From contig NZ_FZNQ01000007.1 in assembly GCF_900188065.1 (NCBI RefSeq), positions 89,077 to 153,076 on the forward strand: a stretch of 64,000 bases of DNA. Direction: 5' to 3'. Source of the DNA: Halorubrum vacuolatum. Lineage in GTDB: Archaea; Halobacteriota; Halobacteria; Halobacteriales; Haloferacaceae. How positions within the stretch are numbered: position 1 is the first letter of the stretch; every line of letters begins with the position of its first letter. This document shows, piece by piece, positions 53,109 to 61,622 of the stretch. A model generated the notes under the pieces. It made no database searches. It was given only the letters and a program-made list of their open reading frames with translations, and had not been told where the DNA came from. The translations under genes were made by a program, and so were the position numbers.

Positions 53109-54038
53109 TCACTCGTCCCCCGCCATCTCTGCAGCCGCCCGCTCGTGAAAGGTACGGACGTACGATTCGAGGTCGAACCGATCCGCCTCCACGTCGCGGA
53201 GGATCTCCATCGCCGAGGGACGCACGTTCGGCCGCAACAACAGGTACGCGCTCCCGGTGGCGCTCCGCCGGAGCAGCCGCTCGGTGCTCGCCTCGATGAT
53301 CCCGAGTCGTGCGTCCGTACGCACCACGGCGATCCGCCACGCCTTCTCGCGTGCGTGCCGGAGCCCCGTTCCGGCCCACCGTTCGTCGAGCCCCCGCATC
53401 CCGGTACCGATCCGTGAGAGGCCGGGCGCATATTGCTCGGCGAGCAGCTCCCGCTGGACGCCCACCAGCCGTTCGAGGATCCCGTCGATCCGTCGATGGT
53501 CAGTGTACTTCCTCGCCCGGTTCGGGTCGATCCCGACGTCCGTGAGGGTCAACGCGAGGTCATAGAGGATGTGTGCGTTGATCCCGAGGAAGGCGTCCTG
53601 CACGACGAGGGTGTCCCCGCGCACCGCCGCGCCGAAGGCGACGATCCACGGGTCCGGAACCGCCTCGAACGCCCCTCGCTGGAACGAGACGAACGCCCGC
53701 CGGTAGTATTCGGCGAAGCGGATCAGGTACCGGCGCATCCACTCGGCGTCGTGAAACGTCCCGGCCTCGATGGCGCGGATCGTTCGATCGGTCATCTCGG
53801 TGTAGACGGTGAGAAACACCGAGCGCCGGTCACCATTGTCGACGAGACGCGCTTCGAGCCGGCCGAGTCGATCCCGAACGTCCTCGACGGACGTGAACGG
53901 TTCCTCGACGGGTTCGAGCAGTTCCGGGTCGTCCTCGACGCTGAGCGCGAACGTCGAGGAACTCGCCCGCACGCTTTCGATCAGCGCCCGGAGGGTTTCG
54001 TGATCCGCCAGCACCCTCGTGAGCGATCCGCCGTTCAT
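53109..54038 (-). CDS. DUF5995 family protein
   Basis: The 309-residue protein is mostly helical and soluble. Recognised DUF5995 segments are SVFLTVYTEMTDRTIRAIEAG (about 73-93), DAEWMRRYLIRFAEYYRRAF (about 97-116) and DAFLGINAHILYDLALTL (about 147-164), with the conserved N-A-H-I-x-x-D-L pattern that suggests a metal or catalytic site. The C-terminal third (about 215-309) is arginine-rich. Function unknown. It lies convergent with the M24 peptidase and divergent from the aldolase gene at 54188. Confidence 0.82.
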   Translation of the reverse strand: MNGGSLTRVLADHETLRALIESVRASSSTFALSVEDDPELLEPVEEPFTSVEDVRDRLGRLEARLVDNGDRRSVFLTVYTEMTDRTIRAIEAGTFHDAEWMRRYLIRFAEYYRRAFVSFQRGAFEAVPDPWIVAFGAAVRGDTLVVQDAFLGINAHILYDLALTLTDVGIDPNRARKYTDHRRIDGILERLVGVQRELLAEQYAPGLSRIGTGMRGLDERWAGTGLRHAREKAWRIAVVRTDARLGIIEASTERLLRRSATGSAYLLLRPNVRPSAMEILRDVEADRFDLESYVRTFHERAAAEMAGDE

Positions 54039-54187
54039 CCGGGGAGGTCACGGTGAGCCCTCTTGAATGTCACCCCCGGCCTCGGATATCCAGCGTTGCG
54101 TTCGGCCCGTGGCGCACCGAGTGCCTTCCTCCGTTTGCGGGTCGCCGGGAGGGAAACCCCTACGTTGCCGGGGTTGGATGGGCGCGC

Positions 54188-55138
54188 ATGGACTTCACCA
54201 TGGAGCTTCGCGGGGCCACCCCGCCGCTCGTGACACCCTTTGCGGGATCCACCCCTACCTCGGTCGACCACGAGGCGCTCGCCGACGTGGTCACCCACGC
54301 CGTCGAGGGCGGCGTCGCCGGGCTCTTTCCGAACGGGACGACGGGCGAGTGTGCCAGCCTGACGGCGGCCGAGCGCGCCGCGGTCGTCGAGACGACGGTC
54401 GCGAACGCGGACGGCCGACCCGTCCTCGCGGGCGTCTCCGATACGGCGCTCGGGGACGTCCTCGATCACGCGGAACGGGCGGCCGACGCCGACGCGGATG
54501 CCGTCGTCGTCACCCCGCCATACTATCACGCCGAATCCGCCGAAGGCGGCAACCGTGCCTTCCTCGAACGTGTCGCCGATACCGCTCCGCTGCCGGTCTT
54601 CCTCTATGACATCCCCTCGTGTACGGGGAATCCGCTCTCGTCCGAGACGACCGTCGCGCTCGCGGCCCATCCGAACGTCGTCGGGTTCAAGGACTCGAGC
54701 GGGGACTTCACCGGCTTCCTGCGGCTGTTGCGCGAAACACCGGCGGATTTCGCCACGCTCCAGGGGTTCGACTCGCTGTTTCTCCCCTCGCTGCTCGCGG
54801 GGGCGACCGGGGGCGTGCACGCGCTCTCGAACGTGATCCCCGAGGCGTTCGCGGAGCTTTCGCGGGTCGTCGACGACGAACCGGAGGCCGCGATGGTCGG
54901 CGCTGCACCGACCGATGCCGCCGGCGGCGCCCCCGACGCCCGGGCCACCGAATTGCACGAGGCGATCGGCTCGCTGTTCGATGCGTGTGCGACCCACGGC
55001 TTCGCGCCGGCGACGAAGGCGGCGCTCTCGGTTCGCGGCGTCCTCGATTCCACGACGGTCCGCCCGCCGCTCGCCGAGTGCGACCCGGACGTGCTCCGCG
55101 CAGCCATGACGGACGCGATGTCGCTGTTGGAGCACTAA
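54188..55138 (+). CDS. DapA/NAL-family class I aldolase
   Basis: The 316-residue protein is a TIM-barrel Schiff-base lyase of the dihydrodipicolinate synthase/N-acetylneuraminate lyase family. It has GATPPLVTPFAGST at the N-terminus, LFPNGTTGECASLTAAER (about 45-62), the catalytic tyrosine in VFLYDIPSCTGNPL, and the lysine in VVGFKDSSGDFTGF (about 161-174). Substrate could be pyruvate with aspartate semialdehyde, or a 2-keto-3-deoxy sugar acid; the isolated position does not decide. An alternative start is ATG 54200 (MELRGATPP). A stem-loop lies about 125 bases downstream of its stop. Confidence 0.87.
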   Translation: MDFTMELRGATPPLVTPFAGSTPTSVDHEALADVVTHAVEGGVAGLFPNGTTGECASLTAAERAAVVETTVANADGRPVLAGVSDTALGDVLDHAERAADADADAVVVTPPYYHAESAEGGNRAFLERVADTAPLPVFLYDIPSCTGNPLSSETTVALAAHPNVVGFKDSSGDFTGFLRLLRETPADFATLQGFDSLFLPSLLAGATGGVHALSNVIPEAFAELSRVVDDEPEAAMVGAAPTDAAGGAPDARATELHEAIGSLFDACATHGFAPATKAALSVRGVLDSTTVRPPLAECDPDVLRAAMTDAMSLLEH

Positions 55139-55260
55139 CGGGGGCGAAAGCGCGCGAGGGGACCGAACGCGCTTTGATAAGTAAGACTGCCGACCTGGCG
55201 ATGCAGGATAAAAACGGGTGTCCGGTCGAACGGGATGGTCCGTCCGATCGACGGGATGCT

Positions 55261-55291
55261 GGCGCACACGTCGGGGGACGTCGTGTGCGCC
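55261..55291. other. Ten-base-stem hairpin downstream of the aldolase gene
   Basis: GGCGCACACG (55261-55270) pairs perfectly with CGTGTGCGCC (55282-55291) around an 11-base loop. It could be part of the aldolase mRNA end, but no oligo-T run follows it directly. Confidence 0.5.
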
Positions 55292-55354
55292 CTGAAACGG
55301 GTCGTCGTGTGCCTCCTCCCCACCGACAACGTGAGAGCCTATTGAAATAAAAAC

Positions 55355-55376
55355 AACACCGAATATTTTCGGTGTT
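55355..55376. terminator. AT-rich hairpin, possible terminator
   Basis: AACACCGAA (55355-55363) pairs perfectly with TTCGGTGTT (55368-55376) around the loop TATT. Read on the minus strand it is followed by GTTTTTATTTC, an oligo-T run as in intrinsic terminators, so it may stop transcripts from the minus-strand genes to the right. Confidence 0.5.
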
Positions 55377-55399
55377 CACTCGATCCGTCGGCAGAGCGG

Positions 55400-55470
55400 C
55401 AGTGAACTACCCCTCCCTACTCCCTCGGCGCATACGCGCCTCGCTCCTTGAGGCCGGGGGCTCCGCCTCG
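55400..55470 (+). mobile_element. Possible orphan right end of an IS200/IS605-type element
   Basis: CAGTGAACTACCCCTCCCTA is followed by a GGCGC-atac-GCGCC hairpin (55427-55440), a run CTCGCTCCTTGAGGCC and GAGGC/GCCTC arms (about 55450-55469). From memory, haloarchaeal IS200/IS605 elements carry a similar GTGAACTACCCCTCCCTAC...TTGAGG sequence at their 3' ends, after tnpB. No tnpA or tnpB lies in the window, so this would be a decayed copy or a non-autonomous derivative. Confidence 0.42.
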
Positions 55471-55551
55471 AAATTGCTGAACCGCCCCGTATGGGATGGT
55501 GTCGACTCCGTTCGGATGGATGCGTTGACGTCCTTAACCCCTCGCTGACGC

Positions 55552-55624
55552 CGCTCATATGCACGCGTCGACGCCCAGTATATGAGCGCGTCGACGCCGC
55601 TTACACGAGCGCGTCGACGTCGAC
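55552..55624. repeat. Degenerate 23-base repeat across a gene stop
   Basis: The core GCGCGTCGACGCC (or a one- to two-base variant) occurs at 55563, 55586 and 55609, a 23-base spacing. The rightmost copy encodes the last residues (VDVDALV) of the gene ending at 55601; the others lie beyond its TAA stop. Confidence 0.7.
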
Positions 55625-56662
55625 GTGTGCGGCCAGCAGTTCGGCCATCGTGTCGACCGTCCGTTCGTCGCGGGTGCGCCCGCCGCTGACGATCGACTCG
55701 ATCCGATCGATGGCGGTGACGGTGTCGGTGGTGAGCCCGAGCACCGGCGTGCCCGCGTCGGCGGCCTTCCCGAGCACCGCACCCGAGGGCCGGTGGCCGC
55801 CGGTCAACACGAGACAGACGACGCCGGAGGCGTCGAGGGCGGCCGCCTGCACGTCGGCGCGGTCGCCGCCGGTGATGACCGCGGCGTCGCGTGCGCGCCG
55901 GAAGTGACGGAGCGCCTCGTCGCCGCTCATCGCCCCGACGAGGAACCGCTCGATGAACCCGTCGGTCGGGGCGTCGGTGAGCAGCTCCGCGCCGAGCTCG
56001 TCGGCGAGGTCGGCGACGGTGACGCCCGCAAGCTCCTTCTTTCGTGGGATGGCCCCGAGCACGGTGATCCCCTTCGACTCGAGGAAGGGGATACCGTCGC
56101 GGTCGAGCGAGTCGAACGCCGAATCGGAGACCTTGTTGAAGATCACGCCGGCGAACCGGTCGCCGAAGGCGTCCGCCGCCGCGAGCACCTCGTCGAGATC
56201 GCCGGGCGTCTCGTAGTCGGCGACGAGCACGACGCGGGCATCGAGCAGTTCGGCCACGTCCACGTCGGTGAGGTCGACGACGCCGCCGGTCGTCCAGTCG
56301 CCGCCGCCCTCCACGAACATCCGATCGCGGTCGGCGGCGAGCTCATCGAACGCCTCGCGGACGCGCTCGTGGAGCGCCTCGACGTTCTCGGTGCCGCGGA
56401 TGGCCCCCTCGATGAACGTCGGCGAGTAGACGACGGGCTCCATCTGATGCATCTCGGCGTCGAGCCCGAGCACCTCGCGGGCGAGCATGGGGTCCTCATC
56501 GAGCGTCTTGCCGACGTTCGAGCGGAGGCGGGTTCCCTTCGGTTTCATGTAGCCGACCGACCCGTCGCGGTCGGCGGCCAGTCGCGCGAGCGCGAGGGTG
56601 ATGGCGGTCTTTCCGGTGTGTTCTCCGGTGGCGGTGACGAGCGTGGTGGTGGTGTCAGTCAT
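55601..56662 (-). CDS. BioD-like/DRTGG-domain protein (phosphotransacetylase-like N-terminal family)
   Basis: The 353-residue protein starts with a dethiobiotin synthetase-like P-loop domain (TLVTATGEHTGKTAITLALARL, about 7-28; GYMKPKGTRLRSNVG; MFVEGGGDWTTGGVVDL). The C-terminal part (about 220-335) is a DRTGG domain, with GGDRADVQAAALDASGVVCLVLTGGHRPS (in part). It resembles the N-terminal half of bacterial phosphotransacetylase Pta but lacks the catalytic acetyltransferase domain. Its start overlaps the ADP-forming acyl-CoA synthetase stop by eight bases, so it is probably a regulator or partner for that enzyme; this is inferred from linkage. Confidence 0.82.
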   Translation of the reverse strand: MTDTTTTLVTATGEHTGKTAITLALARLAADRDGSVGYMKPKGTRLRSNVGKTLDEDPMLAREVLGLDAEMHQMEPVVYSPTFIEGAIRGTENVEALHERVREAFDELAADRDRMFVEGGGDWTTGGVVDLTDVDVAELLDARVVLVADYETPGDLDEVLAAADAFGDRFAGVIFNKVSDSAFDSLDRDGIPFLESKGITVLGAIPRKKELAGVTVADLADELGAELLTDAPTDGFIERFLVGAMSGDEALRHFRRARDAAVITGGDRADVQAAALDASGVVCLVLTGGHRPSGAVLGKAADAGTPVLGLTTDTVTAIDRIESIVSGGRTRDERTVDTMAELLAAHVDVDALV

Positions 56663-58814
56663 TGGTCTGGGTGGGTTCGGGTGAGTCGGTGAGGTGGGTG
56701 GGGTCGTTCGGGAGCGTCTCGGGGTCGACGGTGAGCCGCACGTCGACGGCGGCGGCGTTCGATCCGTCGTCGTCGGGCAGCGCGACGAGCGGGTTGATGT
56801 CGAGTTCGAGGATGGCCGGGAAGTCGGTGACGAGCTGTGAGAGCCGCCCGATCGTCTCGATCACGGCGTCGATGTCGACGGGGTCGCGGCCGCGGGCCCC
56901 GCGCAGCAAGGGTGCCGATCGGATCTCCTCGGTCATCTCGCGCGCTTCGGGTTCGGAGACGGGCGCGACGCGGAAGGTGGTGTCCTCCATCACCTCCACG
57001 AAGATGCCGCCGAGCCCGAACATGAGCAGCGGCCCGAACTGCGGGTCGCGGTTCATGCCGACGATCGTCTCGACGCCGTCGTCGAGGTCGACCATCTCCT
57101 GAACCTGTACGCCGAGCAGCGTCGCGTCCGGCTGGTAGTTTCGCGCACGCGTGATCAGGTCCTCGTAGGTGTCCGCGGCGTCCGCATCGGACACGCCGAC
57201 GGCGACGCCGCCGATGTCGGATTTATGCAGGATATCCGGCGAGACGATCTTCATGACCACGTCGCCGTCGATCCCCTCGGCGACTTCGGCCGCCCGCTCC
57301 GGGGAGTCGACGATCGCCCCCTCGGGGGTCGGGATGCCGTAGGCGTCGAGCAGTTCCATCGCCTCCACGCCGAGGCGGTTGTCGTCGCGGTCGTGGACCG
57401 ACGCGAGTATCTCGAACGCACGCTCGCGGTCAACGTCGAAGGCCATCGGCTCGGCGTACTCGCGCTCGCGGATCTCCCGGTACTTCGCGAGCGTTGCGAG
57501 GCTTTCGATCCCGCGGGCCGGGTCGAAATAACACGGGATCCCGCGCTCCTGCAGGAGCCGTTTCGGCTCCCGTGTCCGATCGCCGCCCATCAGACAGGCC
57601 GCGATCGGTGCCTCCGTCACCTCGTTCACCTCGCAGGTCGCCTCCGCGAGGTCACCGAAGTCGATCACGGCCGTCGGCGCCGACAACACGAGCACCGCGC
57701 CGACGTTGTCGTCGTCGGCGACGATCTCCAACGCCTCACGGAACCGATCGATATCGGCGTCGCCGATGACGTCGACCGGGTTGTGGACGTTCGCCTCCTC
57801 GGGCATCGCGTCCCGGAGCGCCTCCGTGGTCTCCGCCGTGAACGACGCCATCTCGAGGACCGAGTCGCCGACGGCGTCGGTCGCCATCACGCCGGGGCCG
57901 CCGGCGTTCGTGACGATGGCGACGCCGTCGGTCTCGGGCACCGGCTGGTTGCCGAGGATCCCCGCGGCGTCGAAGAGTTCGTCGACGGACTCCGCACGGA
58001 TGACGCCGGCCTGATCGAGGCCGGCCTCGTAGGCCTTCTCGGAGCCGGCGAGCGTGCCGGTGTGTGAGGAGGCCGCCTGCGCGCCGGCGCTGGTACGGCC
58101 GGATTTCACGGCGACGATCGGGGTCTCCTGGGTGGTCTCGCGGGCGGCCTCGATGAACGCCCGGCCGTTCTCGATCCCTTCGAGGTAGCCGATGATGACG
58201 TCGGTCCCCTCGTCTTTCCCCCAGTACTCGATGAAGTCGGTCTCATCGAGGACGGCCTTGTTGCCGAGCGAGACGACGTCCTTGAAGCCGACGCCGTGGT
58301 CGTTCGCCCAGTCGAGCACGGCGGTGATGAACGCGCCCGACTGGCTCATAAACGAGAGCCCGCCGGGGAGCGCGTTCTCCGGGCCGAACGTCGCGTTCAT
58401 CCCCGAGGGCGTCGACATGATCCCGAGGCTGTTCGGGCCGACGAGGTTCAACTCGTACTCGTCGGCCATTTCGGCGAGCCGCCGCTCGCGGTTCGCGCCC
58501 TCCTCGCCGGTCTCGCCGAACCCGGCCGTGATGACGACGACGTTCCGCGTTCCGGCGGCGCCACACGCCTCGATCGCGTCCAGCACGATCGACGGCGGGA
58601 CGACGACGACGGCGACGTCGGCGTCGGCGTCCCCGATGTCGCCGACACACGTCGTGTCAAGCACCTCGTCGTAGTTCGGGTTGACCGGTACCGTCTCGCC
58701 GTCGAAATCCTCGAGCAAGTTCGAGGTGACCGCGCGGCCGATCGACCCCTCGCGAGGTGTCGCGCCGACGACGGCGACCCGATCCGGGTCGAACATCTCG
58801 TTGAGCATACTCAT
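56655..58814 (-). CDS. acd: ADP-forming acetate/acyl-CoA synthetase, fused alpha-beta form
   Basis: The 719-residue enzyme makes ATP and acetate (or another acid) from acyl-CoA plus ADP and phosphate. It joins the CoA-binding and ligase parts of the alpha subunit (RVAVVGATPREGSIGRA at 12-28; VGPNSLGIMSTP; the phosphorylated His251 in ASSHTGTLAGSEKAY) to a C-terminal ATP-grasp beta part (YGIPTPEGAIVDSPERAA, VVMKIVSPDILHKSDIGGV and LELDINPLVALPDD). The start ATG at 58814 lies 24-33 bases after a TATA-like TATTTAATC (about 58838-58846). The BioD/DRTGG gene follows in the same operon. Confidence 0.94.
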   Translation of the reverse strand: MSMLNEMFDPDRVAVVGATPREGSIGRAVTSNLLEDFDGETVPVNPNYDEVLDTTCVGDIGDADADVAVVVVPPSIVLDAIEACGAAGTRNVVVITAGFGETGEEGANRERRLAEMADEYELNLVGPNSLGIMSTPSGMNATFGPENALPGGLSFMSQSGAFITAVLDWANDHGVGFKDVVSLGNKAVLDETDFIEYWGKDEGTDVIIGYLEGIENGRAFIEAARETTQETPIVAVKSGRTSAGAQAASSHTGTLAGSEKAYEAGLDQAGVIRAESVDELFDAAGILGNQPVPETDGVAIVTNAGGPGVMATDAVGDSVLEMASFTAETTEALRDAMPEEANVHNPVDVIGDADIDRFREALEIVADDDNVGAVLVLSAPTAVIDFGDLAEATCEVNEVTEAPIAACLMGGDRTREPKRLLQERGIPCYFDPARGIESLATLAKYREIREREYAEPMAFDVDRERAFEILASVHDRDDNRLGVEAMELLDAYGIPTPEGAIVDSPERAAEVAEGIDGDVVMKIVSPDILHKSDIGGVAVGVSDADAADTYEDLITRARNYQPDATLLGVQVQEMVDLDDGVETIVGMNRDPQFGPLLMFGLGGIFVEVMEDTTFRVAPVSEPEAREMTEEIRSAPLLRGARGRDPVDIDAVIETIGRLSQLVTDFPAILELDINPLVALPDDDGSNAAAVDVRLTVDPETLPNDPTHLTDSPEPTQTND

Positions 58815-58981
58815 CGGGCGTGGGATACGCCCGGTGGGTGATTAAATACCTGTGGGACGGGCTTCGGTAGCCGAGTCAATCACGATCGTTTCTTCGCCGA
58901 TGCTGTCCGCCGATCCGCCTCCTCCATGACGCCTCGCGGCTGGCCGGTATGCATAAGCGACGCCGTCACGAGTTTTCCCCC

Positions 58982-61576
58982 ATGCAGTATCACGAGGCGG
59001 TTCGCTTCCTGTTCGACCTCCGCCGCTTCTCTATGCGTCCCGGCACCGAGGGCGTCGAGGCGCTCCTCGAACACCTCGATCATCCCGAACACGGGGTTCC
59101 GTTCGTGCAGATCGCGGGCTCGAACGGCAAGGGAAGCACCGCGCGGCTGGTCGAATCGATACTCCGCGAGGCGGGCCTCTCCGTCGGCTTGTACACCTCC
59201 CCACACCTCGAATCGCTCACCGAACGGGTTCACGTCGACGGGCTGCCGATCACGCGGTCGGCGATCGCCGACTTCATCGGGCGGGTGCGGCCGTGGCTCA
59301 TCGACCGCGCGGCGGCGGGCGAGCCGCTCACGCTCTTCGAGGTCGTCACGGCCATGGCGATCGACGAGTTCGCCCGTCGAAACGTCGATGTCGCGGTCCT
59401 CGAGGTCGGGCTGGGCGGCGAGTACGACGCCACGAGCGCGGTCGATCCGGTCGCGACCGCGGTGACGAACGTCTCGCTCGAACACACGTCCGTCCTCGGC
59501 GACTCGGTCGCGGAGATCGCCCGGACGAAATCACGCATCGCCACCGACGGCACGCCGCTCGTGACGGCGTGTGACGGGGAGGCCCTTCGGGTGCTTCGGG
59601 AGGTCGCCGCGGACGCCGGCGCGCCCGTCTCGACGGTGGTCGGCCCGGGTGTCGACGGGGAGGGGACCGACTCGCCGGCCCTTCGGGCCACCTACGAGGG
59701 CCGGGTGAGCCCGACCGACGCCGCGGTGACGCTCTCGGGCGAGGTGACGGGGACCTACCGCATCCCGCTCGTCGGGACACATCAGGCCACCAACGCGGCG
59801 GTCGCGGTCGCACTCGCCCGACGGACCGTCGACGCCCTCGGGGGGAATGCTGCGGACTCCGACGGGCGGGTCGACGAGCGCGCGGTCGCAGACGGGCTCG
59901 CGCGGGCGACGTGGCCGGGTCGGTTCGAGGTGATCTCGACGGATCCGCTCGTCATCCTCGACGGCGCACACAACCCGGCCGCCTGCGAAACGGTCGCCGG
60001 AACGCTCGCCGAGTACGATTACGACGCGCTTCACCTCGTCTACGCCGCGATGCACGACAAGGATCATGCGGGGACGATCGGTGCGCTCCCGACGGCGGCG
60101 TCCGTCGTTACCTGTCGGACGAACACCGACCGCGCCGAGGACCCGGCGGTGTTGGCGGCGGCCGCGCGCCGTGCCGGGTTCCCGGACGTGACCGCCGGTG
60201 AGGGGGTCGCGGACGCGCTCGACCGCGCACTCGACCGCGCCGACGCCGACGACTGCGTGCTGTTGTTCGGTTCGCTCTATGCCGTCGCCGAGGCCCGTGC
60301 GGCGAAAACACGAACGGTGACGCCCCTGACGGTTCGGGACGCGACCGACGCCGCGGGCGTCCTGGAGCGGGCGGCCGCCCCGATCGACGGCCGATCGGGG
60401 GACGGCGAGACGCCCTCCGCGGCCGCCGAGGCGATCGATACCCGGGTCCTGACGTGTCAGCTCCGCGGGGAGCAGGCGCGGTACATCCGTGGCGAACTGC
60501 GGGCGCTCGGCGGGACGGCCGTCATCGGCGGGGCGGGCGCGGCCGGCGGCGAGCTCGTCCCGGTCGTGCTCTCGGCCACCCGCGCGACGTTCCGGGCGCT
60601 CTGTGACCGGCTCGAACGCGCCGGCCGAAACGCCACCCCGCCGGTCGACGGACTTCCCGGGATCGCCGCGGACCTTCGTGACCGGCTCCTCACCCATTCG
60701 ATCGATGACGACGACGGCAACGCCGCCGGCTCGATCGACCCGTATCCCTGGACGGACGGGACCGCGGTGATGGGCGTCCTCAACGTGACGCCCGACTCCT
60801 TTTATGACGGGGGCGTTCACGAGGCGCTCGATGATGCGGTCGCCGGCGCGAAACGGATGGTCGAGGCGGGCGTGGACGTGATCGACGTCGGCGGCGAGTC
60901 GACCCGGCCCGGCGCCGATCCGGTCCCGGCCGACGCGGAGATCGACCGGGTCGTCCCCGTGTTGGAGGCGCTCCACGACGTGGCGGCGGTCGCCGACGGC
61001 GACGTCCTCCTCTCGATCGACACGCGAAAGCCGACGGTCGCGGAGGCCGCGCTCGCGGCGGGTGCCGACATCATCAACGACGTCACAGGCTTGGAGGACC
61101 CCCGGATGCGCGAGGTCGTCGCCGACGCCGGCTGCCCGGTGGTGCTCATGCACAGCACGGATGCCCCGGTCGACCCGACCGCCGATCCGGAGTACGACGA
61201 CGTCGTGACCGACGTGATCGCGATCCTCGAGGAACGGCTTCGGCTGGCGGAGATCGCCGGGATCGACCGCGAGCGGGTGATCGTCGATCCGGGTATCGGC
61301 TTCGGAAAGACCGCCGCGGAGAGCTTCGCGCTGCTCGGTCGACTCCCCGAGTTCGCCGCGCTCGACTGTCCGGTGCTCGTCGGGCACTCCCACAAGTCGC
61401 TCTTCGGGGCGATCGGCCGTGACCCGGACGACCGCGAACACGCGACCGTCGCGGCGACCGCGCTTGCCGCCGCCCGCGGTGCCGACCTCGTTCGGGTCCA
61501 CGATGTCGCCGAGAACCGCGCGGCCGTCGACGTCGCCCGCGCCGTTGGGGACCCGAACGCGGTCGACCCGGAGTGA
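58982..61576 (+). CDS. folCP: Folylpolyglutamate/dihydrofolate synthase fused to dihydropteroate synthase
   Basis: The 864-residue protein unites two folate enzymes. The FolC part (1 to about 410) has the Mur-ligase P-loop IAGSNGKGSTARLVE (44-58), EVGLGGEYDATSAVDP and HNPAACETVAGTL. A linker domain (about 440-590) of unclear role follows. The FolP part (from about 593) has MGVLNVTPDSFYDGGVH, DVIDVGGESTRPGADPV and the pterin site VDPGIGFGK; HSHKSLFGAIGR closes the barrel. A FolC-FolP fusion is known from Haloferax. The ATG at 58982 follows a TATA-like GCATAAGCG (about 58950-58958). It lies next to acd, divergently. Confidence 0.94.
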   Translation: MQYHEAVRFLFDLRRFSMRPGTEGVEALLEHLDHPEHGVPFVQIAGSNGKGSTARLVESILREAGLSVGLYTSPHLESLTERVHVDGLPITRSAIADFIGRVRPWLIDRAAAGEPLTLFEVVTAMAIDEFARRNVDVAVLEVGLGGEYDATSAVDPVATAVTNVSLEHTSVLGDSVAEIARTKSRIATDGTPLVTACDGEALRVLREVAADAGAPVSTVVGPGVDGEGTDSPALRATYEGRVSPTDAAVTLSGEVTGTYRIPLVGTHQATNAAVAVALARRTVDALGGNAADSDGRVDERAVADGLARATWPGRFEVISTDPLVILDGAHNPAACETVAGTLAEYDYDALHLVYAAMHDKDHAGTIGALPTAASVVTCRTNTDRAEDPAVLAAAARRAGFPDVTAGEGVADALDRALDRADADDCVLLFGSLYAVAEARAAKTRTVTPLTVRDATDAAGVLERAAAPIDGRSGDGETPSAAAEAIDTRVLTCQLRGEQARYIRGELRALGGTAVIGGAGAAGGELVPVVLSATRATFRALCDRLERAGRNATPPVDGLPGIAADLRDRLLTHSIDDDDGNAAGSIDPYPWTDGTAVMGVLNVTPDSFYDGGVHEALDDAVAGAKRMVEAGVDVIDVGGESTRPGADPVPADAEIDRVVPVLEALHDVAAVADGDVLLSIDTRKPTVAEAALAAGADIINDVTGLEDPRMREVVADAGCPVVLMHSTDAPVDPTADPEYDDVVTDVIAILEERLRLAEIAGIDRERVIVDPGIGFGKTAAESFALLGRLPEFAALDCPVLVGHSHKSLFGAIGRDPDDREHATVAATALAAARGADLVRVHDVAENRAAVDVARAVGDPNAVDPE

Positions 61577-61622
61577 TCCGCCGGCCGGCAGCGTTTTTTG
61601 TCGTCGCCCCACACCCACGTCC

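Larger units (their letters stand above)
55139..55600. other. Repeat- and hairpin-rich intergenic region
   Basis: This 462-base gap has no convincing gene. In order it holds an oligo-A stretch near 55209, a ten-base-stem hairpin (55261-55291), an AT-rich nine-base-stem hairpin (55355-55376), a block resembling the right end of haloarchaeal IS200/IS605 elements (55400-55470) and degenerate 23-base repeats running into the next gene's stop (55552-55624). It looks like a landing site of mobile or repetitive DNA. Confidence 0.6.
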
